A stretch of 64,000 nucleotides of DNA. Origin: CAYSAQ01 sp964429235. Lineage in GTDB: Bacteria; Margulisbacteria; Riflemargulisbacteria; GWF2-35-9; DYQY01. Positions within the stretch are counted from its first letter, which is position 1, and every line of letters starts with the position of its first letter. The position numbers and the translations under genes were made by a program. Shown here piece after piece: positions 57,401-63,515 of this stretch. The stretch lies in assembly GCA_964429235.1 (NCBI GenBank), contig CAYSAQ010000006.1, positions 39,672 through 103,671 of the forward strand, in the 5' to 3' direction. The notes beneath the pieces were generated by a model. The model was not told where the DNA came from and made no database searches. It saw only the letters and a program-made list of their open reading frames with translations.

Positions 57401-60205
57401 TACGGACTTCTCAAGCATCTGTTTTTTTACTTCAATTAAAGATCTTTTCTCATAGTCAGTAACTGTAGGATCTAATAACCTTTGATCAATTAATGCAACT
57501 GTATACTTTCTTTTGGGTATTTTAAGCAGATTAATAAGCGCATCATTAATCTCGCCACCCTCCCCACTATATACACCAACTATTTTGGCTAACATCTTAT
57601 ACTCTTTTAAGAATTGAGCATTATTATCACCTGAAAGATTTTTCTTACTGTCTCCACCCTGTTCTTTTAATTGATTATCAAATTCGGAATACATGAATAC
57701 GGAGCGATAATCATTTGCTTTTCCAAAACTAACATCTTCATGACTTTGGAAATCCCAGCAATCAAATATATTATGTCTTTGATCTACAGCTTTATTTCCA
57801 GCATCGCTCTGACTTAAGTCAGAGTAGGAAAAGGAAATACCGAAACTATTTAACTCTTTATTAAAAACAAATCTTTCAGGAAAAACCAATCGCTCAATTA
57901 GAACTTTAATATATTGAGAATCACTCGAAGGAACCTTATTGTTTTTCATGATATCTAATATATCCCCAAACTTTTCAAGTTCTAAAGTTTTCAATCCTTC
58001 CCCAGTAAAAACACTCCCAAAACTGTTATCTCTTGCCCTTAAATAATCAGACATATATATAGCATTATCTGTTAAGGTAATTTTTAATATTTCTGCGATT
58101 AAGTTTCTAGATTCTTCATTAATTATTGATAGAGCCTGCTTTTTTATATGTTCGCTGATTTTCACCAATACTTCATAATGTCCCTCTGGTAAGACACTAT
58201 CCATTTTCAAAGCTGCTTTTACTGATAGCATAAGCATAGGATTCTTCAGCAACATTTCTTTATTCTCATTTAAATAGCTATTCATCTGGTCTAAAAATAC
58301 TGACTCATTCATTTCTTTAAAATCAACATTATTTTCTTTCATATATTTTTCAAATGAAGTGAATTTAGACAAATCTAATACAGATATTTCCTTATGAATA
58401 TCCTTAAAATTTGCTTCAAATTGCTTAACAAAAGACTGAACAGCTGTAGTGCTTGAAAAAGAAAAATCTTCTTTATCAAATTTACTAAAAAGGAATTTTC
58501 TTAAAGACAAAACATTCTGCGAAGAAAAAATATGTTCTAGTTGAACCGAACATTTAGACACAGCCACCTTAGCTTTTTTTAGATCAACCTGAGTTTTATT
58601 TAACTCTGTCTCCATTTGATCTACATCAATATCTCCTGCTAGATAGTTATAAATAGCTTGGTGATTTAATGTCCCAGAAAATAGATAACTCTCTGCATCA
58701 GCAGCCAATGCTTCTACATCAACAGAACAGGGCACATTAAAACCACTTTCTGTAAGAAAATCCATTAGAAACAACAATTGTTGCTTACTTAAACTCTTGC
58801 CATCACTAATACTTTCTCTTATCTGTTCAAATGCTTCCATATTTTCTTGCACATACAAAACAACCTGTTCATCTCTGTTTAAAGCTTGGTTCTCTAACCT
58901 ACATAAATGAAATCCAGGAACCTTATTATCAGCATCAAAGCTATAAAATGAAGCAAAATCTTTTGTGCTCAATGTTCCTGCACTATTATGGTTCTTAGAA
59001 CTAACAATATCTAATCGTCTAGTACGGACCTCTTCACTTACTGAAGATGAAAATTTAACATCAACAAAACCTTTTTCGATCTGTGCTGCAGTTAGGTCTA
59101 TATCTAAATGAATATATGAAGTCGAAATATCAGAAGTCCTGCTAGTAACCTGCTCTCCATTGGCATCTAATAATTCGACAGTACCTGGCTCTGTAATCTG
59201 AAAAGATAGATTCCCAGCACCATCCTCTAATCTTAATATATTGTTTTCTGAAGTAGTTCTTATTAATGATTGTTGTGGATAAAAATTCCAACTGTAGTTA
59301 TTCTTTAAGTTGCTTGCATTATGCAAAAATCTAACAAATCTCCCCCTAGAAACATCTTTACCAAAAGAATTCATTTTTAACAAAAATTTTGCTAATTCAT
59401 TCCTTGCTTTAGTAGTGAAAAACTTTGCAGAAACAAACAACTCGCCATTGTCATTCTCTAATAGACCTTTATCCTGCATATACTCAAATATCTTTTCTGC
59501 ATCTTTCTCAGAAACATATTTACCTAAAACATCTGTGCTAATTGATCCATTATAACTAGCTACTATCTCCCAGCTTCCTTCTTTGTAGATAGACGCATCT
59601 TCTTCTGCCGCAACTGGAACAATAAACTTTCCATCATCAGTTATACTTGCATTTTGCACCAACTCACCGTTTCTAAAAACGTTCCAAGAACTAAAAATAT
59701 TTGCAGAAAAATTTGCACCAACTACAACAGCACCATCTACAATCTCAACCGATGGTTTCGTTAAGCTCATAAAAGAATCAATATTTGGGCCTAAGTCTAA
59801 ACTGTTCCTTAACGAATCACCTTTTAAGTTTTGCTGTGTTAATACTTCATTATCTTTTGTATATCTAATTATTAATTCACATTGTTTGTTGAAGTCAGGA
59901 ACCTTTACACTATATTTAGCATTACCGGTTATCGATGAAGAAGCCCCACCAGTAGATTCATCCTGACAAAAAACACCATCTCTATATACTTCAACGCTCA
60001 CCTCTACACCAGGAGAAACAGCCACACCAAAAGAAAGATTCATGAACTCGTCAACAGCTATAGATGCTGGACTTATCGGATTTCCTGAAGCACTAGAAAA
60101 TGATACAGTCGGCTTATCAGTCCTATTTAATCCACCCTTTAGTGCTGATGCAAAATGTTCATTATAATTAGCTCCATCGCTATAAGAAAAACCCTCTACT
60201 ACCAC
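39464..60205 (-). CDS. Giant protein (6,913 aa) with SecA-like DEAD motor and HEEGH metallopeptidase-like motif
   Basis: One uninterrupted frame of 20.7 kb; GTG start 5 nt after AAGGAG. No signal peptide. Residues about 30-230 look like beta-sandwich domains. A coiled coil lies near 1890-1975. Residues about 2640-3280 match the SecA motor. A Q-motif-like P-F-Y-N-Q is followed by Walker A G-A-G-G-G-K-T (Lys2669) and Walker B V-I-D-E-F-D (Asp2775). G-M-F-G-T-S-A near 2960 stands for SecA G-M-T-G-T-A, and G-R-T-S-G-P-D-S near 3255 stands for G-R-Q-G-D-P-G-S. H-E-E-G-H starts at His3957. Hydrophobic segments lie near 1650, 4620, 5155-5215 and 5500-5670; the one at about 5644-5668 is a convincing membrane helix. 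The rest is mostly helical and unrecognised. Whether the motor moves nucleic acid, protein or the protein itself is unknown. Confidence 0.8.
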   Translation of the reverse strand: MVVEGFSYSDGANYNEHFASALKGGLNRTDKPTVSFSSASGNPISPASIAVDEFMNLSFGVAVSPGVEVSVEVYRDGVFCQDESTGGASSSITGNAKYSVKVPDFNKQCELIIRYTKDNEVLTQQNLKGDSLRNSLDLGPNIDSFMSLTKPSVEIVDGAVVVGANFSANIFSSWNVFRNGELVQNASITDDGKFIVPVAAEEDASIYKEGSWEIVASYNGSISTDVLGKYVSEKDAEKIFEYMQDKGLLENDNGELFVSAKFFTTKARNELAKFLLKMNSFGKDVSRGRFVRFLHNASNLKNNYSWNFYPQQSLIRTTSENNILRLEDGAGNLSFQITEPGTVELLDANGEQVTSRTSDISTSYIHLDIDLTAAQIEKGFVDVKFSSSVSEEVRTRRLDIVSSKNHNSAGTLSTKDFASFYSFDADNKVPGFHLCRLENQALNRDEQVVLYVQENMEAFEQIRESISDGKSLSKQQLLFLMDFLTESGFNVPCSVDVEALAADAESYLFSGTLNHQAIYNYLAGDIDVDQMETELNKTQVDLKKAKVAVSKCSVQLEHIFSSQNVLSLRKFLFSKFDKEDFSFSSTTAVQSFVKQFEANFKDIHKEISVLDLSKFTSFEKYMKENNVDFKEMNESVFLDQMNSYLNENKEMLLKNPMLMLSVKAALKMDSVLPEGHYEVLVKISEHIKKQALSIINEESRNLIAEILKITLTDNAIYMSDYLRARDNSFGSVFTGEGLKTLELEKFGDILDIMKNNKVPSSDSQYIKVLIERLVFPERFVFNKELNSFGISFSYSDLSQSDAGNKAVDQRHNIFDCWDFQSHEDVSFGKANDYRSVFMYSEFDNQLKEQGGDSKKNLSGDNNAQFLKEYKMLAKIVGVYSGEGGEINDALINLLKIPKRKYTVALIDQRLLDPTVTDYEKRSLIEVKKQMLEKSVNVADRMKSYQDGADGDIRKNFINTFRRYVKDNGIDLWAKLLINTGVNEHYADKAAEVGLSLNDYYNEYFTSKSFSSINQFVAQDTGVTYDQLLGIIKELTAGVQGDKQILNKEQIKRVSDKKGSVEFADITLNTNELYSKPIALLNFYAQSSKGINSSEVYIPNQISSEDLLKILSQNFISGGDWPADVQKAAVKLWNSNIPKLIENVSATPELKEFYVLVADKLQTISFVEQNLYVKADSGGAKKLAYISQTLVGASVSSRSRIDAEIQDNSSLMSMKMLYLTDTGATDENGQPIAKMFSDKMKAYRNGDASAATDLTKFLKDIPVEETSLGFTKWFFTKFCGDKLSLKAGNGAELVFTTFLNTSKEFKIDGKIYELSDLHGLVKSALAKLEDPEAEFSDEEKTVLQGAMIMFLVNMDMKAVAKGLLSGDDVDLKEHFSPFLLAFKSKISGLVDIFPGRDVPDLEDGIAKLSKGIFEKLGFQKAASFADSMDEKPASLSNNLKKELISTIQKDNDLFLYATTTDMSLQKDDMNVQLVDLAVNFIKERLESVSDDKLGALSRETIEEALQQWPKVRASFGDEAFNISMDSIRENPTHTYVLKLMQIMGVVKHQNIDITRVIVFEGTDPTKVIVGKPDSMARAGSKALSLAKDWYMPAPLRQRKFGSLDYYAGAINGLNEKLPESIRFPMMEEGGISRELGGYGTTLADNLLTGVVGVDINFLFMNYYFGLTFPAQTFANLFNDDPSVQEHFDDQLTALNKYLDDSVFTKDTLVQILGDDTKSDAIYAELIRTKIIDKGGFVQGANQSVMRNISVAIGLDPKESAIRSVLSKFNLDEKQLTTILNTLMDSYKQDLDLNSEVKFSALESGGKLLDGLVDVHIGFYMFRNNVWMMLGTMGFFDDLEDGDLLSAYMKFAVVNYYSLPGKDQSFWDSRWGRTVNAPMRHFLYTPLHLAAKKLSDNQGLIDFTRQLKEKGGTGMLFDKFVGQQINKISDEIIKTEEQIRQSKDEINSIEAKIAKLKGKPDSAEELTALRAQIDQIKVGKLKKLMVGLVNASKTLAFLSNPRARIEEALSDKVLNEIMQKEEVKLKSLEEFKSLTLSEKNKRFSEYLAKIINEYKDIPNSKKREMFSDSTLKKLYQLQQLRDKTIATLRKGPNWLVSKPVQLATASMRRSALLMEAMNASNKDLLAIKSNYQELDKASKASLSNTRHQDIKTTEVTRGQMIMTQTKNGGFDFVQLAEESSKKLLPKNRMPQINNLKRLTSIVADQFGADNDRFVKDANGQLWVSVNATDGLGFVKEEPLLVDRVIVDRNMSASEYQEGIRIVRTRDHTNQAFYKTDIYVNPAFLGLGDEALETAVQKALTSQETLLSKTSVVLDEKDSGAQFKVEGFDAKSGLASVAKSFDDVANKADEARETLEPSESLIKYSLSDVLINNTSEDALKLLNGGMTKSQFQSFMYYCRNNNVQNINRDMVASFIAEERFIGIPVVDYRMASEYIQTKTTEMLNESFKNIVADDYVGAKGQYLARQGDSEDNSIRNKLASEKELAGISDDINEKFVGDQAKVTEIMTKANLPIYMEAKAEAFRAFYDLYIELGGDKAVVDELAKSGNVKGIEGALQSLLKGLDAGGKSKAIAVADGYSALIGSRESIAGSNTLIGKIRDELKTPGDDPIDIDKLKGSKYYTDYKRMVLRSWILRWAQANDFQQKPFYNQAMFQFLSLADKNVAENMGAGGGKTETLTGVCVARVLLGYNVALVVSNKKDAKSGFVKTIELLRLSGIKSALYQKNEGDAAKKGKFDHSKTQVLYIDNSDLKFQNLGDILKIVNAVFPTDAKKRLQLVIDEFDKNYYIDGADPTIMSKSMNDKMTNKQAMPYKIGITAFEKFIEKHVDDSKYVNKSNSGFTREGVLKFREFLDAELKNHSFKGSMGKADAYSRVMQLSGRILNVYLNIHEGIDYKFFAGEQGLIDFSQKRINWGSVNEDRPIVEAFHIFGKRSRFADLKKLTQPSPSSIPITQIGFAKRYAAGMFGTSATVVDFTPELAREFIMVMAIEENIQRTLEEKPHIMCENKEVQLLKVTDTCLRNLVAGAPVLAHTPFTASNAAANDTQITLEEVEQNMNKFMDLMEYKILMEKVNGTNVKPLTSKEKSRLSVLEKSGIATDSNVLNMYEKLGGEGYLKQYQKLLDYNSKLVGHYVAASKLKGKLKVEIPEFLKNYNYSRLHMASIRQGEAVDSEIDKILAFGCGLATVLLSTSTNRAVDVQSKSDYLGTLLASGVISKKEYEKMRADYGFKDIGAVGIMTQYKSDVAFWIQEAFRLGRTSGPDSREQGSVYNILSADDTALQNDPALKHLLLHGTALQKAGVVIMKSGLLPPGSKLRLDIGEMKADYRSLGVFDKYRSLPIASAIYSMETAENELVKLIRKDMKAAVDFCDKYGIDLKEFVGGINGEGSATKSFLTCIAREGFEKFCGEKGIDAKFVFNYMEAKSISQLLDMDIKEVLRPNGQIIEIKGVNDEETKTLFAKTSASLQKIHRDGIAAKKEGQDASEKTGLIIEKTLDLFRSYKSQKKPKRVRGVGEQKLVQSSYKSLPLSEIGEVKDIPTLMTMMFESSLEAVTRSFELKNGIDNLDKILANPDTPENKKIIESYIKEIAKSTGVKIDVNAFLVKGITHKALVKEYLSRYVYKQIHDTTAEKPGAIEPVLETIVKRLEVIQNLYGESDDVIKEMQGLQKMIGGSEVDIADKLQGASPEFIFRALSLSMWETHGLADKLVSNSGKGLAWFFVFTQGMGQQKDEYRTKSGEELKQKEQVVREEAAKPLLGPQGKGCKFDNDLGFTKFDILAVVLKDSISSFSLNDESTKNIHINIGDGDKEYDISKPEVLKDVNQLLAKNINVDGERLMIIAVDDHFILAQGTVEEMSSEERLVYLNKIHYAPGDRVDFYGAVFNNKGARLGDSEKFEVMLTEENIKNYFEKLLDQASDKGAVSEEGKYARYALDLLEISKNLTDKDPGYKAAKSLLMKTIARLVLSHEEGHIHHLKNDEMFKDLPQTVKDESYTKEVFEVYADFSKEGLLGQIAKGLKTGGDSAKESMVLLSVLLNMNAKDKDGVNSKILAIVGDIDEYVKAQKEGDVAKVQQLGEELDKLSTWVQKEISEYVKTIGNMNVANKLDASMLNALTQQLKNRLGIKEVYEHVGKGVRDSSSALTAVSKMGAGSDHKERIAEDGTKVFDISTKNGSHTAMEAIKALKSLQAGEKFEVSISSPYIMNISVEGSDLKNAKEIMQSTNAFQKQIQDIFVGSPAMKDVPNSEVSKLVLQVLSELADYKGRPVADIIKEYPMLKAISADGFVSFRQSMHQLDVVYSKIYEGAIKDKNNTAGVAKIDKTFVYNKITEQLKSFSGNFGQKVFGFQLSFGEMRGSADEVLKVIAENPYLFSGGSKSHLNSNVERINKVEGYRLGESIMAGKLGSEELLAISRDSGVNAARNQLSGRMSPTGIKTTFGLYAKNGDIADYKNFSVEEVTTAAKSVMNKMLASPGDWSEGLLKEYVGEVVSKELGIDPKNPANKEIIEYFEKSIFNGDEYKVANELKSIGMDNPKVMTDMIKFFQTNGEFAKSASKYAVDDPRMVDIVRKGVSQFMRKQFGDKQLADYSKWFDSNGNLKPEHYDKVSKLFIKGSFSKAVGRDVGENAFQCLVVVGVVALIRQSKGEDPWSEDTLRYAWNELVATSNLVKRTAFSFLFDFRTVNSMMPLVATVGHSMVKATVNNEENLVRSMADYRLKQELTFQRKNIFDEHVHSLKQQQVSAVEYAANGTFSLSAGEQVYTFAEINTDVESMRDMMKNGEQYNTAFDAVFLGSDLFEVDKMNKLLASNYLLETANGEYVVSPKFVDDMKNNAFPYDSFFTANEKKTLKDSSMAYNVIFQTAVNQWTNESIPEATIITDLKQKYHVSVADIDDEKMYEYIQLNTQNLVLEGMVIKSKQLGLDAEIKDNSTLMGLIMCEESDFTAQVTIAGFSQEVVSKLGNLRAEYSLSLDKITTLLEDYSFAKSKVYALCQSIGLLTGVCKPVEAEEYFKNKAVLHVLQEKMVDIKWEAKYTPPSDKSVTAYFNNQIAINNIDDQSYVSVMMSIGELVAEYLKTGESEAFSMYLRQNVASFEKYSIQTDIEELCRDIKKYEIADGIKSQANAPLEVLVYFESEVEDIMSKNYDSILSNLKDMHGEDLSLGRNTLSSIAMLTTFMLSKKYASAMLPGSKSVVKLGRGANHLTSMSIASLACIASNLALEWAHNQDIPGFRSTMENTLAPFMNELKGIGYMMPSSFLDRFIKDKFGASYSTFIQNRYEDDSTKLWGATAGAELGMALFDVGVMLGTVEVGKKIGVMEKNPGVKYGRHSGVKSVEHYLDNAVGGKGTKGVSSMDDIIKIAKEKGMAVEKTANGKITLDGKKFSVKAAAKHLQVASYTDDQIDGILKYLNNNLGDDVSGAARVPGSSKIKLSYKDGRAAKVVNVDQIEDVVRHHSKVTAISEVEKLLGKNQKFKITTSQKTGKISIKFKNGDVIDDLSRAQFDDALSKRKGLVWDTFFNKENKAASGKAWATLMGVLTLLSIAEQAATNGGEIDWSKVSKDAFKGAGVITAFAITEKAVSNVKWLGSTTAASAGKWSCAFSRSTVVASLLVELGMSVAENGSDLFDSNASSATRNRAGGEIAYDVAKAGLAGFASVYAVGAMGGAPGLVVVVVGTVVYVLVDYVIDNIRDQFFDELIEEAHTQGMFYEKAGVEVVYEEENRPKSAKKEIKARKIENKQLRAYIARKDVYNRLKEAKIQKITTGSIYDLNPQIIEQILTEVSSLKAERVLNVEVQFVAENKDNEAHNIIYELVVKDPLNERILLTKKIYNKKGIKVNFSNSREAIMHDGMLQTANGSQLGVSVRSDGFNALMTNNNGTKPSDLAVQLLMQSYNNEKLSKDYIINNFGADFYEKLQNDNFYINLIKALKTGKAIAVNAAMTKSSRRSSYSAGPGGISSFTYSVHPKTYQLLEKLYQEFLDDHYDSETIDDKLSRYNILDLEKGYSVLVQNNNDEVSGVDSLSPVEQAKYLAYVGELIEQKVLFGSVDAYKEGDKFRSIYIQFVYFPYDTAKLKDGVYEHGIMLRDVYTSAMHRNKMERFGKWNIEKLYNSFSYEQKEDFAKYIMNRNDVYVRDTGGLLFPSKYYPIGTYSKGSGYNYFNMPEKRKDTLDDGLYYKYSETEESGILSFYHERLQPTLSGSYIRSWEERKNPAINLESLVYHDKKGLFCVKDNNGEWAKKDIQDVLFDYIAQAEMKDAVTPEDMFLIRENATIYSRFDDSCYDKYGALKMHVVINNLSPVEKNEYEKFLSTKEGKKLVVSKYPTKIGNEAAFKEFMRVSAIRKLEVQTLDKTDFKTAFQVMTDGEKLELLKEMEDSGNSFLKNELGLTANNLESYFSLSYELGQLDIQLNLAVSKGNNVKKLLILHKMLTKGRDDVFQDFMDTYKLVCSSYVTKLSSLNQLELDEESFELIEDMFGENFPELAKQEKTGRRIVAKVIRDVKQYVNQGDFPDDITLEQFKIHLNNGDSEGKYQLDSIAVMLFVLDNGLSNISLLNERTLRVMTLEDEDAREDRMNLISSMNDEEAAEYLPEEIARLLSIFEKKGETYINVFYELDRKNDLIHRFEMLNYMINRLIGADFSLYETYQSRFQRVIFDVSLMTESKKDKVITAKLSGLLDAAKMKEAFVWWKLFDDLGYLEQVKYKLEDVDRSDKSDIVSIINDYRERKASGGVSEKEFAELFERTEMKMSSTPTMLRGMAGISSYISYPVKIDLKRYMYRIMFECKHDFQDRLAVENWADIDLVMLKDVYNDLSMEREAYEFLSKTGTTVESYIERIYLIESLAEKGFIIDKDDVVFVYSELAKLIKTTSAEALAYISDSQEVNQLRAAVAVDKDADVSLLLQDDNLKDKFAQIGGEMYAKRRGIALQHYAATLLAEK

Positions 60206-60368
60206 ACTTACTCCTTAAATAACTTATATATATAGTTATGCCCAATCAAGGTATGATTTAAACATTATTTAAAGAGAAAAACGGAACTATTTTAAACTTT
60301 GTAGCCCAAAGAGAATAACCTATTCAATAAAATTGAGTCATATTCATATTGCCCTATAATTATTGGCT

Positions 60369-63215
60369 TTATTCTGAGTTGTTTTTAGAAGTAATAATAT
60401 TATTAGTATCTAAGTTAGACTCAGGCATTTGAGTAGCTGAAAATTGATTATTTGAATGAATTATTTTAGAAGTATCATTAGTATTTGCCTCATTTATATC
60501 AACGGCATCGACATTTGTATTTGTGCCACTGTTAAGCCAGGAATCAATACTGAGTGGAGTCCTCCCCAACATCATTCGTTGGAAAGGGCTTGAATGCTGG
60601 TTTCCTTGAAAGGACATATCCTCAAGAGCATTAGCCTTTGTGTCACTCAAATCAAAACTAAATGGCTCTAATTGTTGATAACTATCGGCAAAAGATAATT
60701 GTTGTATATTTGGATCAGCTGCAGGTTTTTTTACAGAATCTATGGGCTTAACATTACCCTGAATTGCATATAATACAGTTCCTTTTGCAACAGTGATGGA
60801 GTTTCCTCCATAATCAAAGCTACACTGATTTTTAGCTTTATCGAATTTCCACCCATCGAGTTTTATTTTAGAGCCGCTCATCGCTGAAACCCATGGCCTG
60901 TCTTTTGGTATTTTACTTAATAAAACTGCCAATTCTGTTTGATTAGCATCTTTTAACCCAGCAATAATTAAATTTGCTTTATTATCTAATTCATCATTAC
61001 TATTAAAAACAATGCTCATTTCCTCAGGATACTTCTTTATAAGACTTATATAATTCTTATCACTAACCGCTAGTTGTTCTTCAACACCTAATTGTTTTAA
61101 TAGCTCTAAATATCCCTTATTAACAACAGTTCCTGAATTATTCAAATAGGTTGCAATTTCAGACATAAATTTTGTTTTAGAAGCTTCGGTTAACTGCTTA
61201 ATATATGTTGATACAACGGCTTTAAACGCTGCCACATCTGCATCAATATTTATATTCTTTGCGAAGGCAAAAATAGCCGTTGTTCCTTTTTCTGACTTAG
61301 CAATAGCACTAACAAGTGCTGAATTGCTTAATACCTCTAATAATTCTGCTTTAGGCAATTCGGCTATTTTATCTGCCATTATATCTAAGGATGTTTTATC
61401 CGCTACAACACTGTTGGTTAATAATGCTATTGACGCACTACCCCAATTATTAATATCCATATCCGCTATTTTATCTTTTATAAACTCTGGATATTTTTTA
61501 AGCAAAGCGCTAAAAACCTCTGGCTTCCCTTGCGTTAAACCGAGATACTCTCCAATATTATCTTTAGTTATCAAATCTGGATTAGCTTCTAAATACAATC
61601 CTACATTATGTGCAGTGCCCATATCCGAAGCTATAAGTTTTTTAAACGCTGCATCGTCTGGAAATGCATCTGTTGCGCTTACCCCAAGTGTGTCATCAGT
61701 GACAAATCTTTGCGCTTGTTTACCCTGTTCCTGCACTGTTTGTACAGAACCATTAAATAACTTTAAGCCTTTCCCTACATTGGGAATGGTTATGCTATCG
61801 CCAATAGCAACTGCACCATTACCTAAATTATAGTGAGTAACAGTACCACTTCCAATCAAATCTTTTATTTCCACTTCCATTCCCGCAATCAGTGGCGGCA
61901 AATCTTTTGCCAATTCCAACTTTCCTGTTGGGTTAGCTGGTGGCCTCCCTACTGATGTAGCAGCTGCTACTTTTCCTGCTGGTGCTGTTTTTTTTACTGC
62001 TTTTCCTAACAAAGTCTCTAACCGAAGCAAGAACCAATGTTGCTTATCATAGTCTTTATTTTCAGCTTTACCCAAAAATTTATTTAAATTATTCCAATCA
62101 TTTGGATCAATAGTCATTATTTCTTTAGAATCTACTAACAACTTAATTACACCTGCCTCTACTAACAACTTAACCACCGTTGCTGGTGAAGATGTTATTG
62201 TAAATTTAATAGGTATAAATTTAGTAGCATCAAATTTTGTAGCGAATTCTCCCGACAATCCTATTAATTGTGCATCTGTTACACAACCAAGCTTCCCAGC
62301 TACATTAGCTGCAGATTCTGCTGCTGTTTTACCTATAGGAGCACCAAAACTCTTTGCATTCATATATTTATTAGCATTTTTAGTTAAAGTAGGTTCTTGT
62401 TCACCATCTAGTGAGTCTAGAACGTAATCACTCCAAATATAGAATATTGCTTTCTTTGTACCAATCATAGGATCTGAACCAGCGGGACCAAAAGCTAAGT
62501 CATTAAATTTTCGAGAAATAGTTTCTGTTTGAGTGCCACCAAAGCGTCCAGTTTTAGCTAACGCATTTAAAATATCTATTTTTTGAACATCGCTCATATT
62601 ATCTGGAGTTAGGCCACTTTTTTCATCCCATTCAAATAAATTGGTTATTTTTGGTGTCAACTTTTGAAAATCTCTTATATTCAAATCGCCTGATCGCAAC
62701 CTTTCTAATACATCCAGATCTAATTCCCCAAAACCAGCATTTCGTACAACAACAGGAGTTGGAGGACCTGAACCTTCTAAAAATTTTAGAAATTCATCAA
62801 AAGTTTCTTGTTTACTAGCCACTGCTAATTTTGCTACAGCTCCTGAGCCCCCACTATCCAGGCCATCTATTTCTTCGCTATCTATAACTAGCTTACTATT
62901 AACTACAGTAAACAATTTTGCATCACAATTTGCTAAAGCATCAGCTATTATCTTAAGTTCATTAACGGATGCATCAATTGTATCTTCTTTATACTTTGAT
63001 ACAGATTGCATAAGCAAGTTATATGCAGTGTTTGGACTTGTACCAACACCCTTCAAATCATCTAAAAATTTTATTAATTTTGAAGAATCTAAATCTTGGA
63101 AACTTGGTACACTTTTAACCAACACAGCATTTATAAGTGATGCATCTCTACGAACTTTGCTCGTATAGTTAATACTGTTTACAGGTATATTATTACTAAC
63201 TGCTGGTTCGGCCAT
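60369..63215 (-). CDS. Hypothetical protein (948 aa) upstream of the giant gene
   Basis: Not recognised. No signal peptide or membrane helix. Residues about 20-400 and 540-800 are helical with recurring short units of the type N-P-D-L-I...K-K-Y-P-E-F (seen near 560-590 and again as K-K-Y-P-E near 740). A small Gly-rich beta segment lies at 440-500. The last about 130 residues are Ser/Asn/Gln-rich and look disordered. An AAGGAG site precedes the ATG. The 163-bp gap to the giant gene has no terminator; it contains AT-rich sequence with a weak TTGATT promoter candidate. Same strand and similar composition suggest it works with the giant protein, but this is an inference. Confidence 0.65.
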   Translation of the reverse strand: MAEPAVSNNIPVNSINYTSKVRRDASLINAVLVKSVPSFQDLDSSKLIKFLDDLKGVGTSPNTAYNLLMQSVSKYKEDTIDASVNELKIIADALANCDAKLFTVVNSKLVIDSEEIDGLDSGGSGAVAKLAVASKQETFDEFLKFLEGSGPPTPVVVRNAGFGELDLDVLERLRSGDLNIRDFQKLTPKITNLFEWDEKSGLTPDNMSDVQKIDILNALAKTGRFGGTQTETISRKFNDLAFGPAGSDPMIGTKKAIFYIWSDYVLDSLDGEQEPTLTKNANKYMNAKSFGAPIGKTAAESAANVAGKLGCVTDAQLIGLSGEFATKFDATKFIPIKFTITSSPATVVKLLVEAGVIKLLVDSKEIMTIDPNDWNNLNKFLGKAENKDYDKQHWFLLRLETLLGKAVKKTAPAGKVAAATSVGRPPANPTGKLELAKDLPPLIAGMEVEIKDLIGSGTVTHYNLGNGAVAIGDSITIPNVGKGLKLFNGSVQTVQEQGKQAQRFVTDDTLGVSATDAFPDDAAFKKLIASDMGTAHNVGLYLEANPDLITKDNIGEYLGLTQGKPEVFSALLKKYPEFIKDKIADMDINNWGSASIALLTNSVVADKTSLDIMADKIAELPKAELLEVLSNSALVSAIAKSEKGTTAIFAFAKNINIDADVAAFKAVVSTYIKQLTEASKTKFMSEIATYLNNSGTVVNKGYLELLKQLGVEEQLAVSDKNYISLIKKYPEEMSIVFNSNDELDNKANLIIAGLKDANQTELAVLLSKIPKDRPWVSAMSGSKIKLDGWKFDKAKNQCSFDYGGNSITVAKGTVLYAIQGNVKPIDSVKKPAADPNIQQLSFADSYQQLEPFSFDLSDTKANALEDMSFQGNQHSSPFQRMMLGRTPLSIDSWLNSGTNTNVDAVDINEANTNDTSKIIHSNNQFSATQMPESNLDTNNIITSKNNSE

Positions 63216-63245
63216 AATTTCTCCTTATTGTTCTATAATCCACGA

Positions 63246-63285
63246 CCCCTCCGTCCCTCTGGGACACCTCCCCTATTAGTGGAGG
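63246..63285 (+). repeat. Double-palindrome element upstream of the 948-aa gene
   Basis: CCCCTCC, then a GTCCC/GGGAC stem with a TCT loop, then ACCTCCCCTATTAGTGGAGG. It is a member of the same family as the copies at 63389 and 63474, with a different palindrome sequence. Confidence 0.65.
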
Positions 63286-63290
63286 CTTTT

Positions 63291-63321
63291 GGCTGTCACT
63301 GAGGCTCTCGAAGTGTGCGCC
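63291..63321. repeat. Interrupted inverted repeat
   Basis: GGC, CACT, GAG on the left mirror CTC, AGTG, GCC on the right, with short unpaired bases between. It is a different sequence from the neighbouring C-rich elements but lies in the same repeat-dense 290-bp region, which has no gene. Confidence 0.4.
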
Positions 63322-63388
63322 TAACGAAGGTATGTTCTCTTCCATATATTATTAAGCCCAAAACACAGATAATTAAACATTTTTTTTA

Positions 63389-63430
63389 CCCCCTCTTTGC
63401 CAAGGCAAAGTATCCCCCTTATAAAGGGGG
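63389..63430 (+). repeat. Double-palindrome element, copy 1 downstream of the DUF559 gene
   Basis: CCCCCT, a CTTTGCC/GGCAAAG stem, TAT, then CCCCCTTATAAAGGGGG. It is 42 nt and differs from the copy at 63474-63515 at only two bases, which form one compensated base pair. Confidence 0.8.
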
Positions 63431-63473
63431 AAATAAAAGGAACATCACGATAGTAACAGTGGCTTTTCTATTA

Positions 63474-63515
63474 CCCCCTCTTTGCTAAAGCAAAGTATCC
63501 CCCTTATAAAGGGGG
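63474..63515 (+). repeat. Double-palindrome element, copy 2, overlapping the DUF559 3' end
   Basis: CCCCCT, a CTTTGCT/AGCAAAG stem, TAT, then CCCCCTTATAAAGGGGG. The final palindrome provides the last codons and the TAA stop of the DUF559 gene. Confidence 0.8.
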
